This document shows positions 1 through 9,870 of a stretch of DNA of 64,000 bases, piece after piece. The notes below the pieces were generated by a model. That model was not told the DNA's origin. It did not search any database and worked only from the letters and a program-made list of their open reading frames with translations. Source of the DNA: Pascua guehoae (taxonomy: Eukaryota > Basidiomycota > Tremellomycetes > Trichosporonales > Trichosporonaceae); the NCBI GenBank assembly GCA_001600415.1, contig BCJX01000001.1:1162303-1226302 (forward strand), given 5' to 3'. Within the stretch, counting starts at the first letter, position 1; each line of letters starts with the position of its first letter. The position numbers and the translations under genes were made by a program.

Positions 1-615
1 CACGCCGCAGGCGTTTTCGCACGTCACGCTCATCTCGGCTGCGTTCAACCTTGACCGCGCGTTGGGTTGAGTGTTGTCGCGATGAGATGGGTGCTTGGGA
101 CTACCTATCAACGCGGAGAGAGGAATGTGTGGACGCAACCAGTCAAAGGTGTCGGATACCGCTCTGTCCGCACACAACTTGCAGAGTAACAAGTCCGCGA
201 CACAACTTGCAGAACATCAAGTACAGAGTAAGAAGTAAGGAGTATGAAGTAAGAAGTACGAAGTAACAAGTTCAATCAGATGCAACCTGTCACACCTGTC
301 ACTGCGTCAATGCCGCCTCGTCCTCAAACTTGTCGTCCATGTCTGTACCCTCGCTTGACTCTCGAACGTCTTCAGCCGCTGGGACATGCCCGCCGCACAA
401 ACAGTTCAGCATGCACAAATGGAGACAACCACACCCATTCATAATGTTTCGTGTACGGCCACTTCGTTTCTGCATTTCTCGTTCCTGCTATATTCGCTTT
501 TTTCTTCTCACATCACGTCGAGTCGGAGCAATCATACCACCAGGCGTCGCAAAGGACTCGCGTAGACGAGCGCCGAGGGGGCGGGGGAGGGGGGGGGAGG
601 TGGCTTAAACTGGGC
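1..615. other. left-edge intergenic / 3' flank
   Basis: No gene is recognisable here. It includes the 3' flank of the minus-strand repeat gene that ends at 616. Positions about 210-270 are a low-complexity purine-rich stretch built from AAGTA/GAGTA-type words. A short G-run lies at about 580-600. Nothing else can be supported. Confidence 0.5.
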
Positions 616-2069
616 TTAGAAGTTGTTGTCACGGCCGTATCCCTGGCCCTGCTGGTTGCCCGACGAGCCGTATTGGTTGTCGCGGCCGCCGATGCCGCCG
701 CTGGAGCCAAACTGGTTGTCGTCGCGGCGGTTGCCACCGATGCCGCCTGTCGAGCCGTACGAGTCGTTGTCGCGGCCGCCGATGCCGCCCGACGAGCCGA
801 ACGAGTTGTCATCGCGGCGGTTGCTACCGCCGAGCCCACCCGAGCTGCCGAACGAGTTGTCGTTGCCGCGGCCACCAATGCCGCCCGACGAGCCGAGGGA
901 GTTGTCGTCGCGGCGGTTACCACCGATGCCACCCGAGGAACCATACGAGTTGTCGTTGTCGCGGCGGGTGCCGCCAATGCCACCCGACGAGCCAAACGAG
1001 TTGTCATCATCACGGCGGTTACCGCCAATACCACCGGACGAGCCGAGCGAGTTGTCATCGCGGCGACCGCTGCCGATGCCACCCGACGAACCGAACGAGT
1101 TGTCATCATCACGGCGGTTACCGCCAATACCACCAGACGAGCCAAACGAGTTGTCATCGCGGCGGGTGCTGCCGCCGAGGCCGCCCGAGCTGCCGAATGA
1201 GTTGTCATCGCCGCGGCGACCGCCGCCAATGCCGCCCGAGCTACCAAACGAGTTGTCGTCGTCACGGCGGCCGCCGCCAATACCGCCCGACGAGCCGTAC
1301 GAGTCGTTGTCGCGGCGGCCGGCGCCGCCGGTACCGGCGGCACCGCCCGAACCGTACTGGTTGTCGTCGCGGCCGCCCGTGCCCGTGCCTTGGCCGTAGG
1401 AGCGGATCTCGTTGCCCGAGTCGCCGCCGATGCCGCCGGGGGTGTTGGGGTTGAGCTGGGGTTAGTCTGGAGAGGAATGGGAGTGGGGTTGAGGAGGAAG
1501 GATGTGTGGCCGAACGCGGGGGAGGTGAGAGGGAATTGAGGGCTCGTTGGATGATCGTTGAGGGTCCGCGCGTGCTCTCCGGCGCTTCATTCTCGGCACC
1601 CGACAGCAAGGCAAGAAAGGCAAGATGGATAGGTGGTTCGGGGAACCCGACGCAGGGTATGTCACCGCCACGGTGGGTATCCTTTGCACAAGCGGCCGTG
1701 CACGCACGACCTCGGAACGTGCGTGGCGCCACACCGTGCGCTGGTCAGTCACAAGAGACGGCCATTGTATGGTCGTCGACAATACAACCTGCCGCTCATG
1801 TGGGGTGAACATCACCCGCCCAGCCTGAGCAAGCATGGCGGCCAGTGGCAAAAGCGACAACAAAGCTCCATCGACACCGAGCACGGGGGACGGCACGCGG
1901 AGTGGGGACAAGTGGGGACGGGTCGGTGGGAGGAACATGGATGACGTCACTCACGTGGTCCTTGACCTTCTCGATGAACTGGGCGTCAGTGGGCGTGGAC
2001 ACGGCGAGGGGAGTGGGGACGACGAGGGCGGGGGTGGGTGGCGTGTGGATGGAGACTCACGCCAGACAT
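616..2069 (-). CDS. glycine-rich DNSFGSS-repeat protein, probable disordered stress protein
   Basis: Three exons are read on the minus strand: 2061-2069 (M-S-G), 1955-1978 (FIEKVKDH) and 616-1455. They give 290 aa starting MSGFIEKVKDHLNPNTPGG. Both introns begin GTGAGT and end with CTGAC or CTAAC a few bases before AG (CTGACGCCCAG, CTAACCCCAG), and the frame is kept. The big exon encodes about 15 copies of a 14-17 residue unit, roughly RRDDDNSFGSSGGIGG, ending GRDNNF. There are no membrane segments and almost no hydrophobic core, so it should be intrinsically disordered. Short fungal proteins with an amphipathic start and DNDNSYGSS-like repeats are known to me as stress- or desiccation-type proteins; that assignment is inference. 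A TATTTAATA box lies on the minus strand at about 2166-2174. The 499-nt second intron is long for this window. Confidence 0.8.
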
Positions 2070-2165
2070 TGTGTGTTGTAGTGTTGTGTGTTGTGTGTTG
2101 GTGGGTGGAAGGAAGAAAGAGAGGAATCAAGAGAGATGGAGGGAAGGAACGTGTGTCGGGGCCGA

Positions 2166-2174
2166 TATTAAATA
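2166..2174 (-). promoter_or_regulatory. TATA-like box upstream of the repeat-protein gene
   Basis: TATTTAATA on the minus strand, about 97-105 bp upstream of the ATG at 2069. This spacing suits a fungal TATA promoter. Confidence 0.45.
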
Positions 2175-2554
2175 TGGCTCACCACTACAATACACCCGGG
2201 GTCGTGGGGAAGGCATCGAGCGTTATGTCGAGAACGTGGGCACAGCCTCTGTTTGTCCCTGGCGTACCCTGTTAGGTGCTATTCTGCGCGTCGGGCCTCG
2301 GTGTCTGGCCATGTCGTGCATGTTGTGCTGGTGTCGATGGAAGCGACGACGAGCCGAGGACCACTTGGCTGCTGCGCGCTGCGCGTGCTTGGTTGAGCCG
2401 ATGGCGTATGGCGCTGTCCTGGGCTGGGGTCTGGGGGATTCCTTTGTTGACGGATGGCACATCGAGGTGACGTCTGTGACGTGTTCCTCGCAACCTCTCT
2501 CCAACAACCGACTCGACTTCTCTCCCCGACTGCCCCTCTCAACCAGACGGACGT

Positions 2555-2576
2555 GCGTGACGTCGAAACGTCACGC
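2555..2576. promoter_or_regulatory. perfect ACGT-core inverted repeat
   Basis: Arms GCGTGACGT and ACGTCACGC flank a CGAA spacer. Each arm carries a TGACGT half-site as recognised by ATF/CREB-type bZIP factors. It lies about 490 bp upstream of the repeat-protein ATG. Function is inferred. Confidence 0.5.
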
Positions 2577-2689
2577 CATTCCTCAACTCTCATCACTCGC
2601 TTGCTCATCGGGTCTTCACCCTAGCCACATCCGCAGCACGTAGCGAGGCAGGAGAGCAAGGGCGCAAACGCAACCTTGTTGATTGCCCC

Positions 2690-3310
2690 GATCCCCTCAT
2701 TCACCCAGGCCTGGGCCAGGGGCACTCCCACCGCTGCCCTTGCCTCGAGGCCGCCCGGGCGTCGAGAGAGATCAGAGATGAGCCATCAGCGTCGCAGCCA
2801 TTCACCAGCTCGCCAGCGCGCCTGCTAGTTGCTAGCTGCTAGCTCGTCCTCTGCGTCGTGTTTCCCGACCCCGCACAATCAGCCCCTTCATCCATCTACC
2901 AGCGACCGAATAGTCCGCCGGGCCGTCGTGCCCTTTGTGCATTGCTTGCTAGTTGGCCAGTTGGACTGCTGGTGCAAACGTCGGCACATGGCAGAAACAA
3001 ATGGCACGTCAAACGTCAATGAATGACGTCACTGGCTCTTAATCGGTGCACAGTCGGGCCTGGGTGTCAAGTCCGACGGAGACATGGAGCGCCAGGCCCG
3101 GTCGGGTACGCGTCCTCGTCTGGCGGTTGTGTACACGTGCTTGTCCTTGGTCCTCTTTGCCGTTTGATATCATCAATGAAGGGTGTTCTAGACGCAGGAC
3201 TGACGGCGACGAGGGTAGCAGTAGCCAGCACAACAGCACGCGGTGTTGCAGCGGCTGGGTACACCCGTTCATGTCTGGACGAGGATAGACGCGGCACGGT
3301 GGTAAGGTAG
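2690..3310. repeat. diverged direct duplication, copy 1
   Basis: This segment shares ordered blocks with 3770-4290. They include GTCGAGAGAGATCAG near 2760, CTCGTCCTCTGC, GCGACCGAATAG, CAATGAATGACGTCACT near 3016 and GTTCTAGACGC..GGACTGACGGCGA near 3187. The blocks are in the same order and orientation but well diverged. No coding function was seen. Confidence 0.65.
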
Positions 3311-3769
3311 GTGGCCACCTATAGGTGGGATGCGCAGTGATTGCGGGATGTTTTGAAATCTATTCCTGTCTTCCAGGAACCATATTTGGCCGCCGTGGCT
3401 GACGTGAGGCACAAGGTGAGTCGTGGGTGGTAAGTCATGATCGACCGTTGGTGACTCGCGCAGTGTGACGCGTCCCGCACTGGAGACTAACTCTCATTTG
3501 CAGCTGAGAGCCTTAGAGACCGTTGCAACTCAAGCTTAACATTTCTTTGAAACCCTTTCGTATTCGGCGAGAAGTATNATAACTTCTTTCTACGTTACTC
3601 GTGTTAGCATGCGGTAATCTCTTCAGACCTGTCCAAACAATGAAACACTATTCGTCATCCATACTGAATGCTCGACTACCCTTATAAATATCTAAGAGCC
3701 AGGGGACTAACAATACTTCATACTCCTATAGAATCTTTCGCGGGCGGCCACCTCGTCCGAGACGGCAGT

Positions 3770-4290
3770 TGCCCAAGGACAGGCGAGATTCAGCTCGGCA
3801 GCGGGCGCACCAGGTTCTCATGGCGCCGCTTCGCTTCCTTGAAGTCTTTCACTGGTTGTGTCGAGCGAGAGATCAGCCATCGCCGGCACAATCTCATTGT
3901 CGCTCCTCGTCCTCTGCTCGTGCTTCCTGTCCGCACATCCGGTCCTTTTGTGAACCTGCGACCGAATAGGCAGTCGGGTCGTTGTTCACTTTGCGTGCTT
4001 GCTTCCCGCCTTGGTCAACTGCTTGCGTGGATGTCGGGACCTGTGTGTTGCACGACAGAATCGAATCCAGACAATGAATGACGTCACTATCGCTGTATGG
4101 GTTACCTGTCCTCGCCGGTGGCCTTGTGGCATTGAGGCCTTGTCTTGATAAAAGATGTTCTAAACTCGCGACTAACGGCGAGGCAGTTCACAACGTCGGG
4201 CTAGAGTAGTCCACACTACTGCGCTCCGTCAAGCTGCAGGCCCGTCAACGTAGATCTCGACGCGGTATCAAATTCCAACCCTACTGTACG
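3770..4290. repeat. diverged direct duplication, copy 2
   Basis: Partner of 2690-3310. It keeps the blocks CTCGTCCTCTGC (about 3907), GCGACCGAATAG (about 3959), CAATGAATGACGTCACT (about 4073) and GTTCTAAACTCGCGACTAAC (about 4157). Spacing between blocks varies by small indels. It may be a relic of a larger transposon or a local duplication. Confidence 0.65.
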
Positions 4291-4428
4291 GCCACTACTA
4301 TAAACACGCCCGCGAGGGTGTTCATGCTAAGTACACTCTCAACCTTATCTTTGATTTTCTCCTTGCTCTCATCACAACCACTCCTCTGTTTGCTTCTTCC
4401 ATCTATCGCTCAAGTAGATAACCAGCTA

Positions 4429-4709
4429 CAGGTCCGACGGGAGGGTATTGAGACTGCCACATTGAACTCGGCCGTGCTCGATGTTGAGCATGGACACTCC
4501 CCACATCAATTCGATGGTACAAGTAGGAAACCGTGCATCAGAGTAAGTTGTACCGTGTCGTGAAATCTTGCAATTGTACTGGCCACCATGTACAGTACAT
4601 CAAGGACCGCGATCTCGAGACAAGAGCGGGAGACGGCGGCCCTATGTGCATTTCCTCCAGTTGCCGTACCGGACCCTGCGTGCGACATATGTACTTCCGG
4701 TCGCACCTG
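4429..4709. mobile_element. MITE copy A (TA-flanked, terminal inverted repeats)
   Basis: A 281-bp non-coding element flanked by TA on both sides. The left end begins CAGGTCCGACGGG. The right end, read on the other strand, begins CAGGTGCGACCGGAAGTAC. TA target duplication with short terminal inverted repeats fits Tc1/mariner-type miniature elements (established pattern). The interior aligns with copy B in the same orientation, including GACTGCCACATTG and GTTGAGCATGGACACTC. It ends 106 bp before the proposed start of the Mug135-like gene, so it may contribute to that promoter. Confidence 0.75.
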
Positions 4710-4814
4710 TAAAGTACTTGCCCTCTGCTCCCTCTCGTCAACGCCCCCTCCCACCACAAATGCAGCTGCAGCCATGACGCACCCCCCCCGCCCTCCAGTC
4801 GGTTCACCGTCATC

Positions 4815-5428
4815 ATGGCGTCGTTGTGACAGATCGACCGCCCTTGTCTTGTCTTGTGCGCTCTGACAGCCCGATTTGTAGCGCAGCACAGCCACAGGCC
4901 GTCCAGGCGCTCGCAGACCTTCTTCCGGAGGTGGACTGTACCCACCGTGCCGACGATGGCCAGGCCCCACCTTGGCTAGCGGCCGTGATCGACCCCATCA
5001 AGGCGTCGCTCAAGGCCATTGACACGAAGCTTGACACCAAGCTGGACAATCTGAGCATGCGCCTGGACGCGGACGCGGCTCTTCAGTGAGTACAGCAAGC
5101 CGACAGTATGGAGGATACGGCTGACTCGAAGCGACTCGTGGAACTGCGCGCGAATCTTCAACTCCAAAGTCACCAACTGGGACGGACCCCTCATGCCCCT
5201 CGCCACCGCCATTCCCCCAGGTCATTCTGGTTCCGTCCCTCAATCGTTCCCTGCGACGCTAGGCGACGCATACCGCCTCTCAGGTAAATGCTCGTACATA
5301 TCCGGAGCTGACGGGTAGCGGCGGCGTGTAGCGCCTTGTTGGAGGCGTACAACCTCCCCGCGGGGGAGGATCTACACGACAAGCGCTGGCGCCTTTGCGT
5401 TCATATCGGCTGCTCTCCCCCCGAGTAA
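4815..5428 (+). CDS. Mug135-like small protein
   Basis: Proposed exons are 4815-4822, 4882-5085, 5132-5283 and 5319-5428, giving 157 aa ending RLCVHIGCSPPE. Introns 2 (46 nt, GTGAGT..CTGACTCGAAG) and 3 (35 nt, GTAAAT..CTGACGGGTAG) are well supported. Exon 1 (ATGGCGTC) rests on a weak GTTGTG donor and is tentative. The protein has a short coiled-coil-like run (KASLKAIDTKLDTKLDNL), then ARIFNSKVTNWDGPLMPLA, and a C-terminal helix ALLEAYNLP. This order resembles the fungal Mug135-like C-terminal domain known in many basidiomycete multi-copy genes. Its biochemical role is unknown. The gene lies between two MITE copies and could be a decaying family member, but all exons after the first are open. 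Confidence 0.6.
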
Positions 5429-5929
5429 CAGGAGCACGCGGTGTACCCCCGGTTGCCGCCTGTACCCCCCTTCGGTTGCCGCTCTGTGACCCCCTCTCCG
5501 TGACGCTCTGTAGCCGGCGCGCACCACCCATTCATCTTTCGTTTTTCCCTTATCACAAATCAGCCTAGTGCCCCGCCGTCGGAGCCTCGTGGTCCGCGCC
5601 AACGCCTGCGGGGGTTGGGTGCTGTTACGTCTTGCGTAATGCATCGTCTGATTTAAACTGGGTGCAGGTGCCCGTGATACTGGCTCGTAATGGACATCTG
5701 CCGCCGAGACTGCGCTGTTGCTGTTGGGTCGAGGTGCTGGGACCGTGAATGCGCTCCATATATCCACATGTGAGCGCGGGTTTTTTGGGTCAAGATGACC
5801 AATCTCTCGATGGAGCAGGTGCCGACTGGTCAGTCATCTTATCCCCAGACATGGGCCTTATGCCAGATCGCAAGTCGACGGCCCTGAAAAAGTCCGGACC
5901 TCACCGTAGGCCATTCGTGTTTATCATTA
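5429..5929. other. intergenic between the Mug135-like gene and MITE copy B
   Basis: No gene recognised. Positions 5425-5510 contain a CCCCC(G/T)-rich imperfect repeat (GTACCCCC..GTTGCCG). Nothing else can be supported. Confidence 0.4.
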
Positions 5930-6213
5930 CAGGTGCAACCGGAAAGTATTGGGACTGCCACATTGTGCTCGGCCGCGTGCCATGTTGAGCATGGACACTC
6001 TGTAATTCAATCTGACGGTACGAGTAGAAGCCGTGCATCAGGGCAACTTCTACCATATCGAGCTCAATGCAGTATTGCAATTGTACTACAGTGTCCACCA
6101 TGCACGACAATCTCACAGCAGTCCTTACATTTTCCTGCATTTCCTGTACGATACCCTGCGTGCGTGCGACCAAGCTCAAACGTGGCAGTCTCAATACTTT
6201 CCGGTCACACCTG
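5930..6213. mobile_element. MITE copy B (TA-flanked, long terminal inverted repeats)
   Basis: A 284-bp element with TA at each border. The left end is CAGGTGCAACCGGAAAGTAT and continues to about 5964. The right end, on the other strand, is CAGGTGTGACCGGAAAGTAT and continues for about 34 bp with few mismatches, including GAGACTGCCAC. There is no open frame of note, so any transposase must act in trans. It is the better preserved of the two copies. A further TACAGGTGCGA-like end is present on the minus strand at about 6367-6377, suggesting another relic beside it. Confidence 0.8.
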
Positions 6214-6625
6214 TACTTGGCAAAGGACCGAGGAATCGCCGTGTCGACAGCCGAGGCCACGCCGTGACCATCAAGTTCCAGACCCGAGATTATTACATTC
6301 CACACGCCCCATCTACTACTGTACGTATTCTACACTCTGGCGCGGGCACGCCGTCCGCGGCCGTGATCGCACCTGTAAGAGATATAACAACAAGAATCAG
6401 TCTCGCCATCTCGCCATCTCGCCAAACTTTTTCCGCTTTGACGCTTGTATCCTGCAAACTGCCACGCGTGGCGCCCTCTGGTGTCCGTGCCCAGGTGTGT
6501 GCTTGAGCCGAGTTGCCGAGGAGCGACTAGCTGCAAAGCTGCCAATTCTGTCGGCCGGGCAGAATCGTTTTTAACGAGTTAGTCACCGGGGGTTAAAGGT
6601 CGTCCCAGTACGCCACATTCGACGT

Positions 6626-8551
6626 CTAATTGTCGACCGAGCGCATGACGAGCTTTGCCTCGTCGCAGCTCATGTCGGGCGACTCGAAGCCGAACTCGAA
6701 CAATTCGGCATTTCGCCATTGCTGAGTGTGTCAGTGGGCTTGGCAGAGGGACAGGTATTGGAAGTGCCACGCGACGGAAATCGGGCGAGGTACCCGAGGT
6801 GACGGTCTCGCGTCGGTTGACCCGAAAAGGGCAGCCGCCGGCGGAGGCGGTGGCCCGAAGGGGTGGCGTTGTCATGGGTGACAAGCGGAAGCAAATGTGT
6901 GATTCGGAAAGGCAGGCAGCCACCCAGGTACACAACGCTGGGGTACTGCCGATCTCTGCCCATGCACGGCGCAATCGTTTGCCCAGGGTGAAAAACGCGT
7001 GGCCCGTGCCCAGGAGTGCACTTTGTGGCACCGGCCGACAAGGTTTGATTGGTCAGACCGCGGGGGCTGCCATGGCTGGCCGCTGGGCTGCATGCCTCGG
7101 TCACGGACCAAACTGGTCGACATTGTCGCCGAATGCGCCGCCCCGACGCCCCGTCCGGTGATCCCCACCAAATTCCCATGGTGGAAACAGGGCGCGCAGG
7201 GCGACAACCTCGTACAGCACACGACCAGGCTGGGCATGGAGGGTGGGCGACCACATTGCTTCCGCTCGCCACTCGAGACTCAACCATATGCACGCCGCCA
7301 TGCATGCTACTCACCCGTGATGAATGGTGTCCGTCGACCATGTAGCGCAGAATATCGCCGTGGGCAACGACTGTCCGTTAGCGGAGTGTTGCGCGGCCGC
7401 GGTCATTGACGCGTCGAGTGGATGGATGGAGCTTGGAGAGCATGTGACCGAGCAGCGCTCGAGGCACTTGAAATGTAAAAGTGATAAAGGGGAATGGCGA
7501 CGGGCGAGCGCGTTTAACAGAGATAAGCCTGCTAAACGGCGACAACGACCATGATAGCGACCATGGCTTGTGTATTTGTAGCCACGGCCTCTCCAGCATG
7601 CAATGCAGCATGGATGGATGGATGTTTACCATTGGAGCCCGTCCAGACGGCAATTTGTGTACTCACGAACAATCTCGCGCTCTGGGCGGTCGCGGAGCCA
7701 CTTGCGCAACAGACGCGCGCGCTCGGCAGCCTGCTCGGGGTCAAAGATGCCCTGCTTGGACGCGTAGTCGGGCGAGAGCGTCGAGTAGTCGAGGTCGGCA
7801 AAGATGCCGTCCGCAGAAGATGCGAGCGCTTCGGCCGGGTGCAGCGGCGTGTCGCATGGGATGCTGCAGCGTTAGCATGTGGTTTGGTGGTGGTGAGAGT
7901 GCACAGATAAGAGAGGAGCAGCGTGCAAAGCTGGTGTTGCCGCGGGGCGAGGTCATTGTGCACGCACATGCGCACGCTCATGAGGATGACTTGCAGCTCG
8001 CAGTCCAGTGACTCACTCTTCAACCTCCTGTGCCAGGTCGAGGAGGACGACGGGCTTTCCCTCCTTGTCGAGCCGCTCCTTGAGCTCGGGGAATCCAAGC
8101 AGCGTCGTCTCCATCGAGCGCCGAAGCTGCCGCCGCGTCAGTGGTGTCCGGGTGGGGGTTAGAGTGGTCGACTCACTGGCGACGTGACGAGGAGCTCGGC
8201 GCGCTGCTGAATGTCGCGCGTCGACGAGTGCAGTGTCGTCGACTGCCGGCGGCCCACCTTTGTAAGCAGCGGGTCGGGGACTGGGTTGTGAGCTCGTGTG
8301 CGCGCCGACTTGTGGGCGAGATTATCTATACGTACTCTCCCAGTCGCTCATGACACTGTGCTCGTTAGGATGCGGGCACTGTACACCGTGCGGGCGGCAA
8401 AAATGCCTGCCAGCGACCAAACTCACTTGTGCTCGGCCTGGCCGTGGCGGACGAGGTAGATGCGCTTCTCGGTGGGGCAGCTCGCCGTACTGCTGTCGCT
8501 CGACGTGCTGGCGTTGGACGTGGTGCTCGGGGTGCGTGTGCAGCGCTCCAT
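6626..8551 (-). CDS. histidine phosphatase (phosphoglycerate mutase-like)
   Basis: Seven exons: 8427-8551, 8336-8355, 8177-8280, 8017-8126, 7667-7863, 7315-7370 and 6626-6721, giving 235 aa. Residues 31-42 read IYLVRHGQAEHN, the RHG motif with catalytic His36. WEIPDPLLTKVGRRQ and SPLRRSMETT follow. The second catalytic His189 lies in LVAHGDILRYMVDG, followed by WRNAELFEF near the C-terminus. This is the full histidine-phosphatase branch 1 core, with size and motif order like fungal cytosolic phosphoglycerate-mutase-like proteins. The substrate cannot be told from sequence; a glycolytic mutase is less likely than a small-molecule phosphatase. Exon 2 is only 20 nt, and the last intron (593 nt) is unusually long. 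The start at 8551 is the ATG nearest the conserved domain; an in-frame ATG lies seven to eight codons upstream. Confidence 0.9.
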
Positions 8552-9870
8552 GGTGGGTGGTGGGGGTCGCATGGGTGGGAGGGGGGGACAAGGGGGGCAC
8601 TTGGTTTGCTTATACGTTTGCGGCACAGTAGTGGCCAGAATGGGCCAGCAGCAACAAAGGCTACCAACATGCACCAAGGCTGGTAGCTGGGCAAGTTACG
8701 GGCCGGTTCATGTGGCGCCAAAAGATTGCGCCAGCGCCAGGCGCATCTGGCCCAAAGGGGGGCCGTGGGTCATCTGGGCGCGGCTGGGGGGCATTCGGGG
8801 GGCCGCTTTGACGCATGGGACGCTCTGATTTCTGAGTCATGCACTTGTCGGTGGATGATGCCGCCGGGCTGGGCATGGCGCCCCGCCGATGCCGCCCACA
8901 ACAAAGCCATATCCGCCCACCCAAAAGCACCGCCCACCGTGCCTGCGACTCTTTTTTTTCTTCTTTTCTGACCCGCGTACCCGCTCACCGGCCGGCGCAC
9001 AACCGGGGCATACCCAGCCGCCCACCCCTACAAGCCTCAGGCTTACTCGGAAAAGCATACCCGCGCGCCAGCGGTTCTCGGTCAGAGCATGTCACAGGAC
9101 CACAGGGCCGCAAACGCCCACAACACTCGGCACATTTTATGCATTACCCCACCCTCGCTCCCCTTGCGGCACGCGGCAGATGACCTGGATAGGGGGGCGG
9201 GCAGATGACCTGCCATCTGGGCATCTGGGTGGCGGTGACCTGGCGGTCAACTTGATAGAGTTTACAAGGCGGGCCTTGCGTGCTCGATACCGTCATGCCG
9301 AGAGGGGAAAAAAAGTCGGCAACTCCGAATTGGGACCCAGAATGGCATGGCATCATCACAACAAAGCAACTCCTCAACTCTACGAAGAGCACTCTTGCAC
9401 TCTAGCACGAGCTTGAGCTTGGCGCGGGGGAGGGACGCAGGTACAGCAAAGGTACGAGGGTACGGGCGGGGGTACGAGGGGGGTTGCCAAGACGGCTGTC
9501 ACGCCGCACACGTCCACGAGACGACGAGATGAGACGAGGCGAATTCTGATTCCGTCCGGTTGTTGCACGTTGCCACCCAACCACAAACAATCCTAGTCCA
9601 GGTACCAAGGTCCGCCGTGCACCTCGTCCATCACCATTGCACGCGCAATCACGTGCATTGCCACCTGTCCTGTGGTGATCCGTCTCCGTCCGGATCGACA
9701 TTGTTCCGGCGTCCGGCGCTCGGCACTTGGAAACATCCTCGTCACACCTGCTCGCGACTCGACTCACGCACGACTCGACCACACAGGCCAAACACGCCGC
9801 GACGCGACTTTGATTCCACTCGGCCACACGCGTCCTTGCTCCAGCGCGACTTGACAAGTGACACACGCCC
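8552..9870. other. divergent intergenic region, histidine phosphatase / CCZ1
   Basis: This 1.3-kb region separates the start of the minus-strand phosphatase gene from the CCZ1 ATG. It contains C/G-rich low-complexity DNA and a T-run near 8950-8966. No further gene was recognised. Confidence 0.5.

Larger units (their letters stand above)
2070..4428. other. intergenic, repeat-derived region with CRE-like palindromes
   Basis: No convincing gene is visible. The stretch holds the promoter of the repeat-protein gene and a diverged direct duplication (about 2690-3310 and 3770-4290). ACGT-core palindromes are at 2555-2576, about 3024-3031 and about 4080-4087. One ambiguous base sits at 3578. Confidence 0.6.

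Noticed and set aside
451..1399. Long plus-strand open frames over the repeat gene
   Set aside because: They are antisense shadows of the regular GC-rich repeat. The minus frame has a clean start, splice signals and a meaningful repeat.
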